A DNA stretch of 64,000 nt from Flavobacterium sp. 102 (GTDB lineage: Bacteria; Bacteroidota; Bacteroidia; Flavobacteriales; Flavobacteriaceae), in assembly GCF_003634615.1 (NCBI RefSeq), contig NZ_RBKX01000001.1, positions 2,480,001 to 2,544,000 on the forward strand. Reading direction: 5' to 3'. Below, piece by piece: positions 35,355 to 43,922 of the stretch; the stretch's first letter is position 1, and the number at the start of each line of letters is the position of its first letter. The notes under the pieces are model-generated. The model did no database searches and was not told the origin of the DNA. It saw only the letters and a program-made list of their open reading frames with translations. The position numbers and the translations under genes are program-made.

Positions 35355-36401
35355 TTATAGTTTGATTAATTTATCTTTGGTGATTTTATAGTCACCATCC
35401 TCAATACAATCGCCTTCAAAACCTTTGATGTAGTTGGGTGTATTTGTTTTTTTGATTATTATTTTGTCGTTTATAATCTCTATAGTTGAAGTGCATTCTT
35501 GTAAATCTTCGCCACCATCTTCGGACCAGTTTTCGTCTTTTATAAATGTTTTAAATAAAACGGATTGCAGCGTTTTCAGATTGACCAATCCAAAAGTATT
35601 GGTTGCTTCAAAATGTTCTCTGGAACCAAAATGGTATCCATCATTAAAAGTCAGTCTATTATTGTCAAAATCATTAATGGAAATCTCAGTGTTGTAAGTT
35701 AAACAATAAACAAGGCATTTTGATCCTTTCTTTTGAAACAATCCCACAAAATTGGTGTTGGTCTGGTCAACATAATTGGCAACAAAAAAGTTTTTGTATT
35801 TAGGATAATCTGTTTTTTCTTCTAATGATTTTATTTTTTGTTTGTCTTTGATAACATCCATTAATTTTAGCGGAGAAAACAAATATTCCTTTCTTTTAGA
35901 TAGGGTAAAGGTTACTTTTTTATCTTCAGTATTCTTTCTATAATCGGCACACAAACCAATAATGGCATCAGTAAAAACAGCACCCACATTAGAATAAAAT
36001 CGCTTTGATGGATCTTCAATTCTGATTTGATAAAATTCCGATTTGTTTTCGGAATAAGCATAAGGAACAAACAGATAATAATCTTTTTTTGCGATTTTCA
36101 AATGCCTGGTTTTGTAATCGTTATCCGTATTCTTAATTTCTGTCAGATTTTGATTGAAAATCAGCGTATCATTTATGCCGTAACCTTCAAATCGTTTTTG
36201 GTAATATTTCGAATAATCCTTTATTACCATCGGATTTCCGATACTATCCAGCAAAGTTAATTTCAAGTTTTCAATAGGATTTCCTGTACTATCAGTCACT
36301 TTTACACTAAACATATAAACTCCATCCCAACCACAATGTTGAGCAAAACTTAGGTTTGCGAACAATAACCAAATGGATATGATGAATTGCTTTAGGTTCA
36401 T
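35355..36401 (-). CDS. secreted hypothetical protein
   Basis: The product (348 residues from the ATG at 36401) has a signal peptide (FIISIWLLFANLSFAQ) and a carboxypeptidase-regulatory-like beta-sandwich start (FSVKVTDSTGNPIENLKLTL). A polar body with no recognised domain follows. The 36401 start is preferred over the one at 36431 because it puts the signal peptide at the N-terminus. No function can be assigned. Confidence 0.7.
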   Translation of the reverse strand: MNLKQFIISIWLLFANLSFAQHCGWDGVYMFSVKVTDSTGNPIENLKLTLLDSIGNPMVIKDYSKYYQKRFEGYGINDTLIFNQNLTEIKNTDNDYKTRHLKIAKKDYYLFVPYAYSENKSEFYQIRIEDPSKRFYSNVGAVFTDAIIGLCADYRKNTEDKKVTFTLSKRKEYLFSPLKLMDVIKDKQKIKSLEEKTDYPKYKNFFVANYVDQTNTNFVGLFQKKGSKCLVYCLTYNTEISINDFDNNRLTFNDGYHFGSREHFEATNTFGLVNLKTLQSVLFKTFIKDENWSEDGGEDLQECTSTIEIINDKIIIKKTNTPNYIKGFEGDCIEDGDYKITKDKLIKL

Positions 36402-36495
36402 TTTTAAATTTTGTTTGCGCCAAATTAGCAAATATTTGTTAATTCTTAAGTTTATAACTTCCTTTAAAAACTAAAATCTACGCGTGTAGAATGGT

Positions 36496-36503
36496 TATTT
36501 TTG
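36496..36503 (+). promoter_or_regulatory. -7 box TATTTTTG for the S9 peptidase
   Basis: An exact consensus match. It lies inside the ORF if the ATG at 36491 is used, which argues for the downstream ATG at 36524. Confidence 0.5.
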
Positions 36504-36523
36504 TAGTTGATAAAATTATATCG

Positions 36524-38587
36524 ATGCCCAAAACACCACTATTAACGCCAAAAGCTACTATTGTTCCACATGTGTTGGAAAAGCACGGACATGTTCGTAC
36601 CGATAATTATTATTGGTTAAACCAAAGGGAAAATCCGGAAGTGATTGATTATCTTAATCAAGAAAACGAGTATTATCAACAATCGACTGCACATACCAAA
36701 GATTTTCAGGCGGCTTTATTCGAAGAAATGAAAGCCCGAATTAAGGAAGACGACGAATCGGTGCCTTATTTCTATAATGGTTATTACTATATCACGCGTT
36801 TTGAAAAAGGCAAAGATTATCCGATTCATTCTCGCAAAAAAGGGAATTTGGAAGCCCAAGAAGAAATCATGTTCGATTGCAATGAAATGGCAAAAGGCTT
36901 TACTTATTTCAACTTAGCCGGATTGAGTATTAGCGAAGACAATGTTTGGGCTAGTTTTGGAACCGATACCGTTTCGAGAAGACAATATAACATTCAAATC
37001 AAAAACCTTCAAACCGGAGAAATACTTCCCGTAAAGATTGAAAATACTACCGGTGGCGCCACTTGGGCGAGTGACAATAAGACTTTGTTTTATACTCGAA
37101 AAGACGAGCAAACGCTGCGTTCGGATAAAATTTACATGCACAAAATCGGAACCACTTCTGATAAAGACAAGTTGGTTTATTTCGAAAAAGATGAAACTTT
37201 TGATGTTTCGGTTTACAAATCAAAATCGAAGAAATACATTATCATCAATTCTAATAGTACGCTAACGACAGAATACCGAACTGTTTTATCGGCTACGCCG
37301 GATGCTAAATTTACGATTTTTCAGAAACGAACTCGCGGGTTAGAATATTCGATGTCGCATTTTGGAGACCATTTTTATATCGTAACCAATAAAGACAAGG
37401 CCACCAACTTTAAGTTGATGAAAACATCCGAAAACAATACTACCAAGGAAAATTGGGTAGATGTGATTGCGCACCGAGAGGATGTTTTATTGGAAGATAT
37501 TGATATTTTTAAGAATTATTTAGTCGTTGCCGAACGCGCTAATGGTTTGAATCAAATTCGAATCATGCCATGGAATGGAGTAGGAGAATACTATTTGCCT
37601 TTCGACAGTGAAACATATACGGCGTATACGACAACCAATCTCGATTTTGATACCGAAATCCTTCGCTTTAGCTTTCAATCGCTGGCAACACCATCATCGG
37701 TGTTTGATTTTAATATGAAAACCAAAACCAAAACCTTGTTGAAAGAACACGAAGTTTTGGGTGGACAATTCGATAAAAACAATTATACCGAAGAAAGACT
37801 TTGGGCGAAAGCCAAAGACGGAACGCAAGTACCGATTTCTATGGTTTATCGTAAAGGTATTAAGAAAGATGGTAACAATCCAACGCTTTTGTATGCTTAC
37901 GGTTCTTATGGCGCTACTATGGATTGTTATTTCTCTTCAGTGCGATTGACGTTATTGGACAGAGGATTTATTTTTGCCATTGCACACATTCGCGGTGGTG
38001 AGGATTTAGGCCGACAGTGGTATGAAGACGGAAAGCTGCTGAAAAAGAAAAATACGTTTACCGATTTCATTGATTGTTCGCAATTTTTGATTGACGCTAA
38101 GTATACATCCACGAAACATTTATATGCGGAAGGCGGTTCTGCCGGCGGACTTTTGATAGGCGCAATAGTCAACATGGCACCATCTTTGTACCACGGAGTC
38201 ATTGCCCAAGTACCGTTTGTGGACGTAATAACGACGATGTTAGACGATACAATCCCATTAACGACAGGCGAATATGACGAATGGGGCAATCCGAATGTGA
38301 AGAAATATTATAATTATATGCTTTCGTATTCGCCTTATGATAATGTAGTGGCGCAAGATTATCCGAATATGTATGTATCGACAGGATTGCACGATTCTCA
38401 GGTACAATATTGGGAACCAGCGAAATGGGTGGCCAAATTAAGAGTTATGAAAACAGATAATAACCAATTGTATTTGGATACCAACATGGAAGCAGGTCAT
38501 GGAGGTGCTTCGGGAAGGTTTGAAGCCATTAAGGAAATCGCCAAAGAATACAGTTTTTTGTTAGATTTAGAAGGAATAAAAAGATAG
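36524..38587 (+). CDS. S9 family peptidase (oligopeptidase B type)
   Basis: The 687-residue protein has an N-terminal beta-propeller (to about 410) and a C-terminal alpha/beta-hydrolase domain. The catalytic Ser is near 539 in AEGGSAGGLL, Asp is in GLHDSQVQYW, and His is in EAGHGGASGRFE. The region HIRGGEDLGRQWYEDGKLL and SYGAT fit the prolyl-oligopeptidase family. It cuts short peptides; oligopeptidase B prefers basic residues. No signal peptide is present, so it is probably cytoplasmic. The ATG at 36524 (MPKTPLLTPK) follows a -7 box by 20 bases. Confidence 0.92.
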   Translation: MPKTPLLTPKATIVPHVLEKHGHVRTDNYYWLNQRENPEVIDYLNQENEYYQQSTAHTKDFQAALFEEMKARIKEDDESVPYFYNGYYYITRFEKGKDYPIHSRKKGNLEAQEEIMFDCNEMAKGFTYFNLAGLSISEDNVWASFGTDTVSRRQYNIQIKNLQTGEILPVKIENTTGGATWASDNKTLFYTRKDEQTLRSDKIYMHKIGTTSDKDKLVYFEKDETFDVSVYKSKSKKYIIINSNSTLTTEYRTVLSATPDAKFTIFQKRTRGLEYSMSHFGDHFYIVTNKDKATNFKLMKTSENNTTKENWVDVIAHREDVLLEDIDIFKNYLVVAERANGLNQIRIMPWNGVGEYYLPFDSETYTAYTTTNLDFDTEILRFSFQSLATPSSVFDFNMKTKTKTLLKEHEVLGGQFDKNNYTEERLWAKAKDGTQVPISMVYRKGIKKDGNNPTLLYAYGSYGATMDCYFSSVRLTLLDRGFIFAIAHIRGGEDLGRQWYEDGKLLKKKNTFTDFIDCSQFLIDAKYTSTKHLYAEGGSAGGLLIGAIVNMAPSLYHGVIAQVPFVDVITTMLDDTIPLTTGEYDEWGNPNVKKYYNYMLSYSPYDNVVAQDYPNMYVSTGLHDSQVQYWEPAKWVAKLRVMKTDNNQLYLDTNMEAGHGGASGRFEAIKEIAKEYSFLLDLEGIKR

Positions 38588-38602
38588 TTAAAAATATTTT
38601 AT

Positions 38603-38610
38603 TAAATTTG
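38603..38610 (+). promoter_or_regulatory. -7 box TAAATTTG for the cysteine-synthase gene
   Basis: An exact consensus match 56 bases before the ATG of the PLP-dependent lyase gene. Confidence 0.5.
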
Positions 38611-38666
38611 CAACGTTTAGAAGTGTGTAAAACGGCTTCATAAATACGCCTTGACTAATTTATTTT

Positions 38667-39707
38667 ATGAAAGAAAATATAAAAGCTCACGATAATGTGT
38701 TAAGTTTAATAGGGAATACGCCTCTTATTAGACTTAACAAAATTACAGAATCTTTACAGGGAAATTTTTATGCTAAGGTTGAAGCTTTCAACCCTGGTCA
38801 CTCCACCAAAGACAGGATTGCATTATATATTATTGAAGAAGCAGAAAAACAAGGCATTTTAACGCCTGGTGATACTATTATTGAAACAACTTCGGGTAAC
38901 ACCGGATTCAGTTTGGCTATGGTCAGCATCATCAAAGGATACAACTGTATCTTGGCGGTGAGTTCTAAATCTTCAAAAGATAAAATAGACATGTTGCGCA
39001 CTTTAGGTGCCAAAGTGTATGTCTGTCCGGCGCATGTTTCTGCCGATGATGAGCGTTCTTACTACAATGTAGCCAAGCGTTTGCACGAAGAGACCAAAGG
39101 TTCAATTTATATCAATCAGTATTTTAACCAATTGAATATTGATGCGCACTACAAATCAACCGGTCCGGAAATTTGGGAACAAACCAACGGAAAAATTACC
39201 CACTTGATTGCGTGTAGTGGAACCGGAGGAACCATTTCAGGAGCGGCAAAGTTCTTGAAAGAACAGAATCCAAACATTAGAATTTTAGGAGTTGATGCAT
39301 TTGGTTCAGTATTGAAAAAATACCACGAAACCAAAGAGTTTGATGCCAATGAAATTTACCCATACAGAATAGAAGGTTTAGGGAAAAACTTAATCCCAAC
39401 GGCAACCGACTTCGACGCTATCGATCATTTCATGAAAGTGACCGATGAAGAAAGTGCACACACCACCAGAGAAATTGCTAAAAAAGAAGGATTGTTTGTC
39501 GGCTACACTTCGGGTGCGGTGATGCAAGCGATTAAACAATATGCCGCTGATGGTGAGTTTGACGAAAACAGTAATGTTATCGCCATTTTCCCGGATCACG
39601 GTTCTCGTTATATGAGCAAAGTATTCAGCGACGACTGGATGAATGAGCAAGGTTTCTTTGACAGCATTAATGCGGAAGAAGTGCAGAAGGTTGAGTTTAT
39701 TAAATAG
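38667..39707 (+). CDS. cysteine synthase / cystathionine beta-synthase family enzyme
   Basis: The 346-residue PLP enzyme of the fold-type II cysteine synthase family makes cysteine from O-acetylserine and sulfide, or cystathionine from serine and homocysteine. Motifs are [23 protein letters not shown] with the PLP Lys near 48, [27 protein letters not shown] and YTSGAVMQA. The length and the C-terminal [12 protein letters not shown] segment fit CysM/CBS-type proteins without a CBS-domain tail. It is followed by TTAGATT repeats and a terminator that recurs, inverted, after yebC. Confidence 0.9.
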   Translation: MKENIKAHDNVLSLIGNTPLIRLNKITESLQGNFYAKVEAFNPGHSTKDRIALYIIEEAEKQGILTPGDTIIETTSGNTGFSLAMVSIIKGYNCILAVSSKSSKDKIDMLRTLGAKVYVCPAHVSADDERSYYNVAKRLHEETKGSIYINQYFNQLNIDAHYKSTGPEIWEQTNGKITHLIACSGTGGTISGAAKFLKEQNPNIRILGVDAFGSVLKKYHETKEFDANEIYPYRIEGLGKNLIPTATDFDAIDHFMKVTDEESAHTTREIAKKEGLFVGYTSGAVMQAIKQYAADGEFDENSNVIAIFPDHGSRYMSKVFSDDWMNEQGFFDSINAEEVQKVEFIK

Positions 39708-39711
39708 ATAT

Positions 39712-39800
39712 TTAGACTATTGGATTGTTAGATTATTAGATAGTTAGATTTTTAGATATAGAAAACGCCGAGCATTTGCTTGGCGTTTTTGGTTTTAAGA
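39712..39800 (+). repeat. left inverted repeat of the restriction-modification island
   Basis: TTAGACT/TTAGATT-like units followed by a terminator hairpin. Bases 39744-39800 match the reverse complement of 41974-42030 at 52 of 57 positions, and the weaker TTAGATT tract extends the match outward. Confidence 0.8.
39762..39789 (+). terminator. terminator after the cysteine-synthase gene
   Basis: AAAACGCCGAGC / GCTTGGCGTTTT (one wobble) around ATTT, followed by T-rich sequence. Confidence 0.85.
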
Positions 39801-39822
39801 TTTGCATTATAAATCCATACTA

Positions 39823-40806
39823 TTAAGTCTGCAAAATCTTTATTTTTGTTTTTGGTTCTTCTAAAATAAAGCTTAATTGTTCGACTGTATCTTTTTTTGT
39901 AGTAGTGCTTGTCAATTGTGATTCATTAGAAGATATTCTATTCTTCATTTCAATATTTGAAATACTATCATTTAATTTTACATTTGAAAGTAATGCTTCA
40001 TAGACAGCATTTCTGTTTGCTTCTTTGCCACCTACATGATAAAAATGTTCTTTTGTTGAAACAAAACAATCACTCCAAACACCAAAAACGTATTCATTTG
40101 TTCTATATTTATTGCTTAACCAAGTTGAAAGAATAAATTTTCCCTGCGAATTAAATAATCCTTCTTTTAACATTATTTCTTCTTCTTCAGTCCAAGAATC
40201 AAAATAATCTACATGCCTTCCTATATATGGCGGGTCAGAATAAATAAGGTCTGTCGGCTTAAGCTGTTTTAATGTTTCTTTAAAATCTTGGTTTACAAAT
40301 GTGTAATCTCCATTTTCAATTATTTGAGAAATATTTTCAACTTGATTTGAAATTTTTGTCACTAATGATTGTGCAAAACGATTTGGTTTTTTACAGAAAG
40401 GAACATTAAAACCACCACTTTTATTAAATCGCATCATACCGTTAAAACATGAACGACTCAAGAAAAGAAAATCTAGAGAACTACCATTTTCATTAAATCT
40501 TTTTCTGACTTCATAGTAGTACTTGCCATCAGTTTCCAAAAGTTTTTGTCCTTCTTCCGTTAAATGTTTTTTTACTATTGCACTAGTTATTTTTTTTTCT
40601 TTTACAGCGTTATAAAAATTAATCAAATGAGGATTACTGTCACATAATAGAGCCTTTTTAGGTCTTACATTGAAAGCAACTACTCCAGTCCCCATAAATG
40701 GTTCAACCCATCTTTCAAAAGATGAATTGTCAACATTTGAGGAAATCCATTCAACTAATTTGGATTTTATTCCTTGGGATTTTATTGGTGGTACAAATAC
40801 TTTCAT
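39823..40806 (-). CDS. EcoRV-type DNA adenine-N6 methyltransferase (D12 class)
   Basis: The 327-residue protein is a D12-class N6-adenine methyltransferase. It has the SAM motif [14 protein letters not shown] and the catalytic DPPY motif ([16 protein letters not shown]). From memory it closely follows M.Eco[15 protein letters not shown] at the start, [35 protein letters not shown] and LSTWL...TKEHFYHVG. The predicted target is therefore GATATC. A Ser/Thr/Lys-rich tail (about 285-327) extends past the M.EcoRV-like part. It overlaps the endonuclease stop by four bases (ATGA), so the two are translationally coupled. Confidence 0.92.
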   Translation of the reverse strand: MKVFVPPIKSQGIKSKLVEWISSNVDNSSFERWVEPFMGTGVVAFNVRPKKALLCDSNPHLINFYNAVKEKKITSAIVKKHLTEEGQKLLETDGKYYYEVRKRFNENGSSLDFLFLSRSCFNGMMRFNKSGGFNVPFCKKPNRFAQSLVTKISNQVENISQIIENGDYTFVNQDFKETLKQLKPTDLIYSDPPYIGRHVDYFDSWTEEEEIMLKEGLFNSQGKFILSTWLSNKYRTNEYVFGVWSDCFVSTKEHFYHVGGKEANRNAVYEALLSNVKLNDSISNIEMKNRISSNESQLTSTTTKKDTVEQLSFILEEPKTKIKILQT

Positions 40807-41714
40807 TTCTTCTTTCTTTTTGCTCCCTTAGCTATAACTTTATCAAATAAATCTTCTCGACCTTTAAATTCTAAAAATTCCCATATACTCGAAATTTTTA
40901 TAGAATTTCCGTCTTTAATCATAGTGGCTGTGCCATAATTCACCCAATATTCATCAAACCATTCTTCTCCTAACTGACTAAATACACCATTGCCATTTTT
41001 TAAATCGTCTATATCCTTGATAGAACCGATATTAGCAGTATTTCCAGAGCCTTGACTATCACTTGCAATTTTCCATTTGGGTGATGCAAAGAAATCAAAG
41101 TCTTTTATTACTGACGTAATCGATTTCAAGTTCTTAATTTGAGTTACTTTTCTTTCACCAATTGGGTCAACGGTATCTCCATAACTTTCTTCCATATCTT
41201 TTACTTGGAAAATCTCTGTATCTGATAAATCGTCATCAAAATCAGATCGAGTATATATAACGCCTAAGCAATAATGCCCCGTATATTTATTATATGGAAA
41301 TTGAATATTTTTTTCTTTATCCCTTTCTTTAAAATAACCACCGTGACTTCCAAGGGTAAAACCTGCTGATGTATGGTTTCTTCTAAATGTAGTTTTTAAA
41401 TCTAAAGCAAACTTTATATTATCATTTTTGATATTAACAAATGTTAAATCAGGATACCAATTTTGATGTTCTGCTAATATAATTTTGTAACCAGACTTTT
41501 CAGCAAATCTCAAAATTTCAGGGAAGATATGAATTTCTAAAATTTTCGAAACAATTTTTGTATCTGACGAAATTGTATATATATTTTTATAAACATCAAT
41601 AAAACCTTTTATTGTCCATTCACCAGTTTCTGTTGAAACGTATTGTTTTAATTCTTTAACAAACTGATTTAATGATTTTTCGAATTCAGCAGTATATTTT
41701 TCTTTTTCTGTCAT
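40803..41714 (-). CDS. EcoRV-like type II restriction endonuclease
   Basis: The 303-residue product (from the ATG at 41714) aligns by eye with R.EcoRV. It has [12 protein letters not shown] with Glu60, then QNWYPDLTF with Asp89 and FALDLKTTF with Asp105 and Lys107, the PD-(D/E)xK active site. The recognition-loop segment SGNTANIGS also matches EcoRV. It should cut GATATC to blunt ends. The frame continues upstream to 41804 and would add a hydrophobic segment (SILLLSALVLILITNELF). I prefer the internal Met because R.EcoRV has no such segment and a near-consensus box TATATTTA lies 16 bases upstream. The order R then M is shared on one strand. Confidence 0.9.
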   Translation of the reverse strand: MTEKEKYTAEFEKSLNQFVKELKQYVSTETGEWTIKGFIDVYKNIYTISSDTKIVSKILEIHIFPEILRFAEKSGYKIILAEHQNWYPDLTFVNIKNDNIKFALDLKTTFRRNHTSAGFTLGSHGGYFKERDKEKNIQFPYNKYTGHYCLGVIYTRSDFDDDLSDTEIFQVKDMEESYGDTVDPIGERKVTQIKNLKSITSVIKDFDFFASPKWKIASDSQGSGNTANIGSIKDIDDLKNGNGVFSQLGEEWFDEYWVNYGTATMIKDGNSIKISSIWEFLEFKGREDLFDKVIAKGAKRKKK

Positions 41715-41898
41715 ATTATTTTTAAAATGTAAATATACGAAAAGTTCGTTTGTAATAAGTATCAGTACTAGTGCCGACAATAACAAAATAGAATCAAGTT
41801 TCATTAAATTAAAAAAATGGATATAGTAAAAGTAATAAAATTCCTCCTACAAAAAAAATCACTTCACAAAGTCTTTTGTTAGCTCAGATTCGCAATTC

Positions 41899-41942
41899 TA
41901 GCCCCGATAGGAGCAAACTACCGTGTAGTGCGGATAGCGGGA
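41899..41942 (+). repeat. dispersed palindromic repeat, copy C (reduced)
   Basis: It begins TAGCCCCGATAGGAG and ends ATAGCGGGA like copies A and B. The long middle stem is replaced by a short hairpin, ACTAC / GTAGT. It sits just upstream of the endonuclease gene. Confidence 0.65.
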
Positions 41943-41973
41943 ACAATAGTGAAAGAAGCCCGAAACGTTCTGC

Positions 41974-42065
41974 TCTTAAAAACAAAAACGCCAAGCAAAT
42001 GCCCAGCGTTTTCAATATCTAACAATCTAAGTTGTCTAAAATGTCTAACAATCTAAGAAGTCTAA
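41974..42065 (-). repeat. right inverted repeat of the restriction-modification island
   Basis: On the minus strand it reads TTAGACTTC, TTAGATTG units, then GAAAACGCTGGGCATTTGC and a T-run, nearly the same as 39712-39800 on the plus strand. Confidence 0.8.
41985..42012 (-). terminator. terminator after yebC
   Basis: In minus-strand RNA, AAAACGCTGGGC pairs with GCTTGGCGTTTT through nine Watson-Crick and three G-U pairs around ATTT. On the plus strand the middle three pairs are mismatches, so it is directed to yebC. Confidence 0.8.
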
Positions 42066-42776
42066 TTACTCTTCCATCGTATGATACACGTTCATCACGT
42101 CATCATCTTCCTCGATTTTCTCGATTAGTTTTTCTACGTCGGCCATTTCGGCTTCGGTTAACTTTTTGGTGATTTGCGGAATTCTTTCAAATCCTGATGA
42201 TAGAATTTCAATACCACGGCTTTCCAATTCTTTTTGAATCGCTCCAAAACTTCCGAAAGGCGCGTAGATTAGGATTCCGTCTTCATCGGCGAAGATTTCT
42301 TCGGCACCGAAATCGATGAATTCTAATTCCATCTCCTCAATATCGATATTGTTGTTTGGGATTCTGAAATTACAAGTATGGTCAAACATAAATTCTACCG
42401 AACCTTGCGTTCCCAAAGTGCCGTTGCATTTGTTGAAATAACTTCTAACGTTCGCCACTGTTCTGTTGTTGTTGTCGGTAGCGGTTTCGATTAAGATAGC
42501 GATTCCGTGAGGTGCATAACCTTCAAAAAGGACTTCTTTATAGTTGGCCGTGTCTTTGTCGGTAGCTTTTTTAATCGCGCGTTCTACGTTTTCTTTCGGC
42601 ATATTCGCCGACTTTGCGTTTTGCATTACGGCTCTCAAACGGGAATTGGCTTCCGGGTTTGGTCCGCCTTCTTTCACCGCCATGACGATGTCTTTTCCAA
42701 TACGTGTAAAGGCTTTGGCCATCGCTGACCAACGCTTCATTTTTCTTCCTTTTCTAAATTCAAATGCTCTTCCCAT
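42066..42776 (-). CDS. yebC: YebC/PmpR family protein
   Basis: The 236-residue protein belongs to the YebC/PmpR (TACO1) family, described as a transcriptional regulator and more recently as a translation factor for difficult stretches. Landmarks are GRAFEFRKGRKMKRWSAMAK, RIGKDIVMAVKEGGPNPE, NAKSANMPKENVERAIKKA and FEGYAPHGIAILIE. The length is normal. It has a strong consensus promoter upstream. It borders the restriction-modification island. Confidence 0.95.
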   Translation of the reverse strand: MGRAFEFRKGRKMKRWSAMAKAFTRIGKDIVMAVKEGGPNPEANSRLRAVMQNAKSANMPKENVERAIKKATDKDTANYKEVLFEGYAPHGIAILIETATDNNNRTVANVRSYFNKCNGTLGTQGSVEFMFDHTCNFRIPNNNIDIEEMELEFIDFGAEEIFADEDGILIYAPFGSFGAIQKELESRGIEILSSGFERIPQITKKLTEAEMADVEKLIEKIEEDDDVMNVYHTMEE

Positions 42777-42836
42777 TTCTGATAAAATGTTTTTATTTTA
42801 CTTCGTCACTTAGGTCATCTTGACCTCATGCGAGTG

Positions 42837-42867
42837 CAAAAATAACGGTTTATTCGGTTATTGCAAA
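42837..42867 (-). promoter_or_regulatory. promoter of yebC
   Basis: On the minus strand TTTG (42867-42864), a 19-base spacer and TATTTTTG (42844-42837) give a textbook Bacteroidota promoter. Confidence 0.65.
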
Positions 42868-42883
42868 CAATAGAAACTACAAA

Positions 42884-43918
42884 TTAACCTTGAGGAACAT
42901 GACCTGAGATGAAATTGTCTCCGGTAGCATTCCAATTACTGATTATGGTGTTTTTCTCTTGTAAATTCGAGTTGCTGATTTTATTGTAATTGTCTATTTC
43001 CTTGTTGATTTGTTTGACCATCCCATTGTAATTCTCGATTTCTTCTTTGGTTCTGTCTTTGTCTGATTTGGATTCCAATGATTTTCTGGCAGAATCAAAT
43101 TTTTCGTTGAACATCAAGAAATCTACAACTTTTGGAGAAAATTGTTGTGCTTCCTTTTTATAATAATCCAAAGCTTTTTTGGTGATTAAAACCATAGTGT
43201 TGTCGCCGTTATAGGGTTTGATAGCTTTTAGTTTTTCCAAACCTTCCTCGGCATACTGAATCAAAGCGCTGCTGTTTTGCTGAATAGCGCCTAGGTCTTT
43301 TTTTTCAATGGCTTGCGACAGATACAAATCGGTGATATTGGTTTTGAAGAAGATTAGGTACAATTGCGTGTGGTAATCAAAAACTTCACCTGAAATTTTC
43401 ATCTTCTTACCCAATTCACTTACGTCTTCAGTTAGATTGATTTTGTATTTAGCGGCGAATGTTTTTTGCGCCAGACTGACTTTGTCATATTCGGCATCGA
43501 TTTTCTTATTGACCAAATCTCGCGTCATGATAAAGGCTTCCATCAAGTCATAGGATTGCTCAGCTACTTCTTGCATGTTAATGATTTTGTCGTATTCTTC
43601 GTTGATGTTTTTCTCCGAAATATTTAAAAATTCAATGACTTGATTTCGGTATTCCACATCGCTTTGGTAACCGTCTTTTAGCGCACTGACTTTTTTGTTA
43701 GCGGTTTGAATACTTTTCACCAATAGTTTTCTGGTGTTGTCAATCCGACGCGCACTTTTAGAATGTGCAACGGCAGAAGTGTATTTCCACATGCTTTTAG
43801 AAATGTTCTCTTGTTCTTTGCCGATGTAGCTTAAATAGTCAACCGGTGATTTGAATTCTTGGGCTTTTAAATTTAAACTAATAAAAAACGTAATAGCTAA
43901 TAGTAATTTGATTTTCAT
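42884..43918 (-). CDS. secreted helical surface protein, hypothetical
   Basis: The 344-residue protein has a signal peptide (LLLAITFFISLNLKAQ) and is mostly alpha-helical with long charged stretches. The C-terminal NWNATGDNFISGHVPQG resembles proteins annotated as LIC11966-type surface proteins, but I hold that only loosely. It starts four bases after the S41 protease gene ends, so the two are probably co-transcribed, and it could be a substrate or partner of that protease. Confidence 0.7.
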   Translation of the reverse strand: MKIKLLLAITFFISLNLKAQEFKSPVDYLSYIGKEQENISKSMWKYTSAVAHSKSARRIDNTRKLLVKSIQTANKKVSALKDGYQSDVEYRNQVIEFLNISEKNINEEYDKIINMQEVAEQSYDLMEAFIMTRDLVNKKIDAEYDKVSLAQKTFAAKYKINLTEDVSELGKKMKISGEVFDYHTQLYLIFFKTNITDLYLSQAIEKKDLGAIQQNSSALIQYAEEGLEKLKAIKPYNGDNTMVLITKKALDYYKKEAQQFSPKVVDFLMFNEKFDSARKSLESKSDKDRTKEEIENYNGMVKQINKEIDNYNKISNSNLQEKNTIISNWNATGDNFISGHVPQG

Positions 43919-43922
43919 AAAG

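Larger units (their letters stand above)
41715..42065. other. intergenic stretch between endonuclease and yebC
   Basis: This stretch holds the possible 5' extension of the endonuclease frame (41715-41804), copy C of the palindromic repeat (41899-41942) and the right inverted repeat with the yebC terminator (41974-42065). Confidence 0.7.

Noticed and set aside
36491..36523. Upstream ATG as start of the S9 peptidase
   Set aside because: It lies before a consensus -7 box, so the mRNA probably begins downstream of it; the same argument was used at 49919 and 55469.
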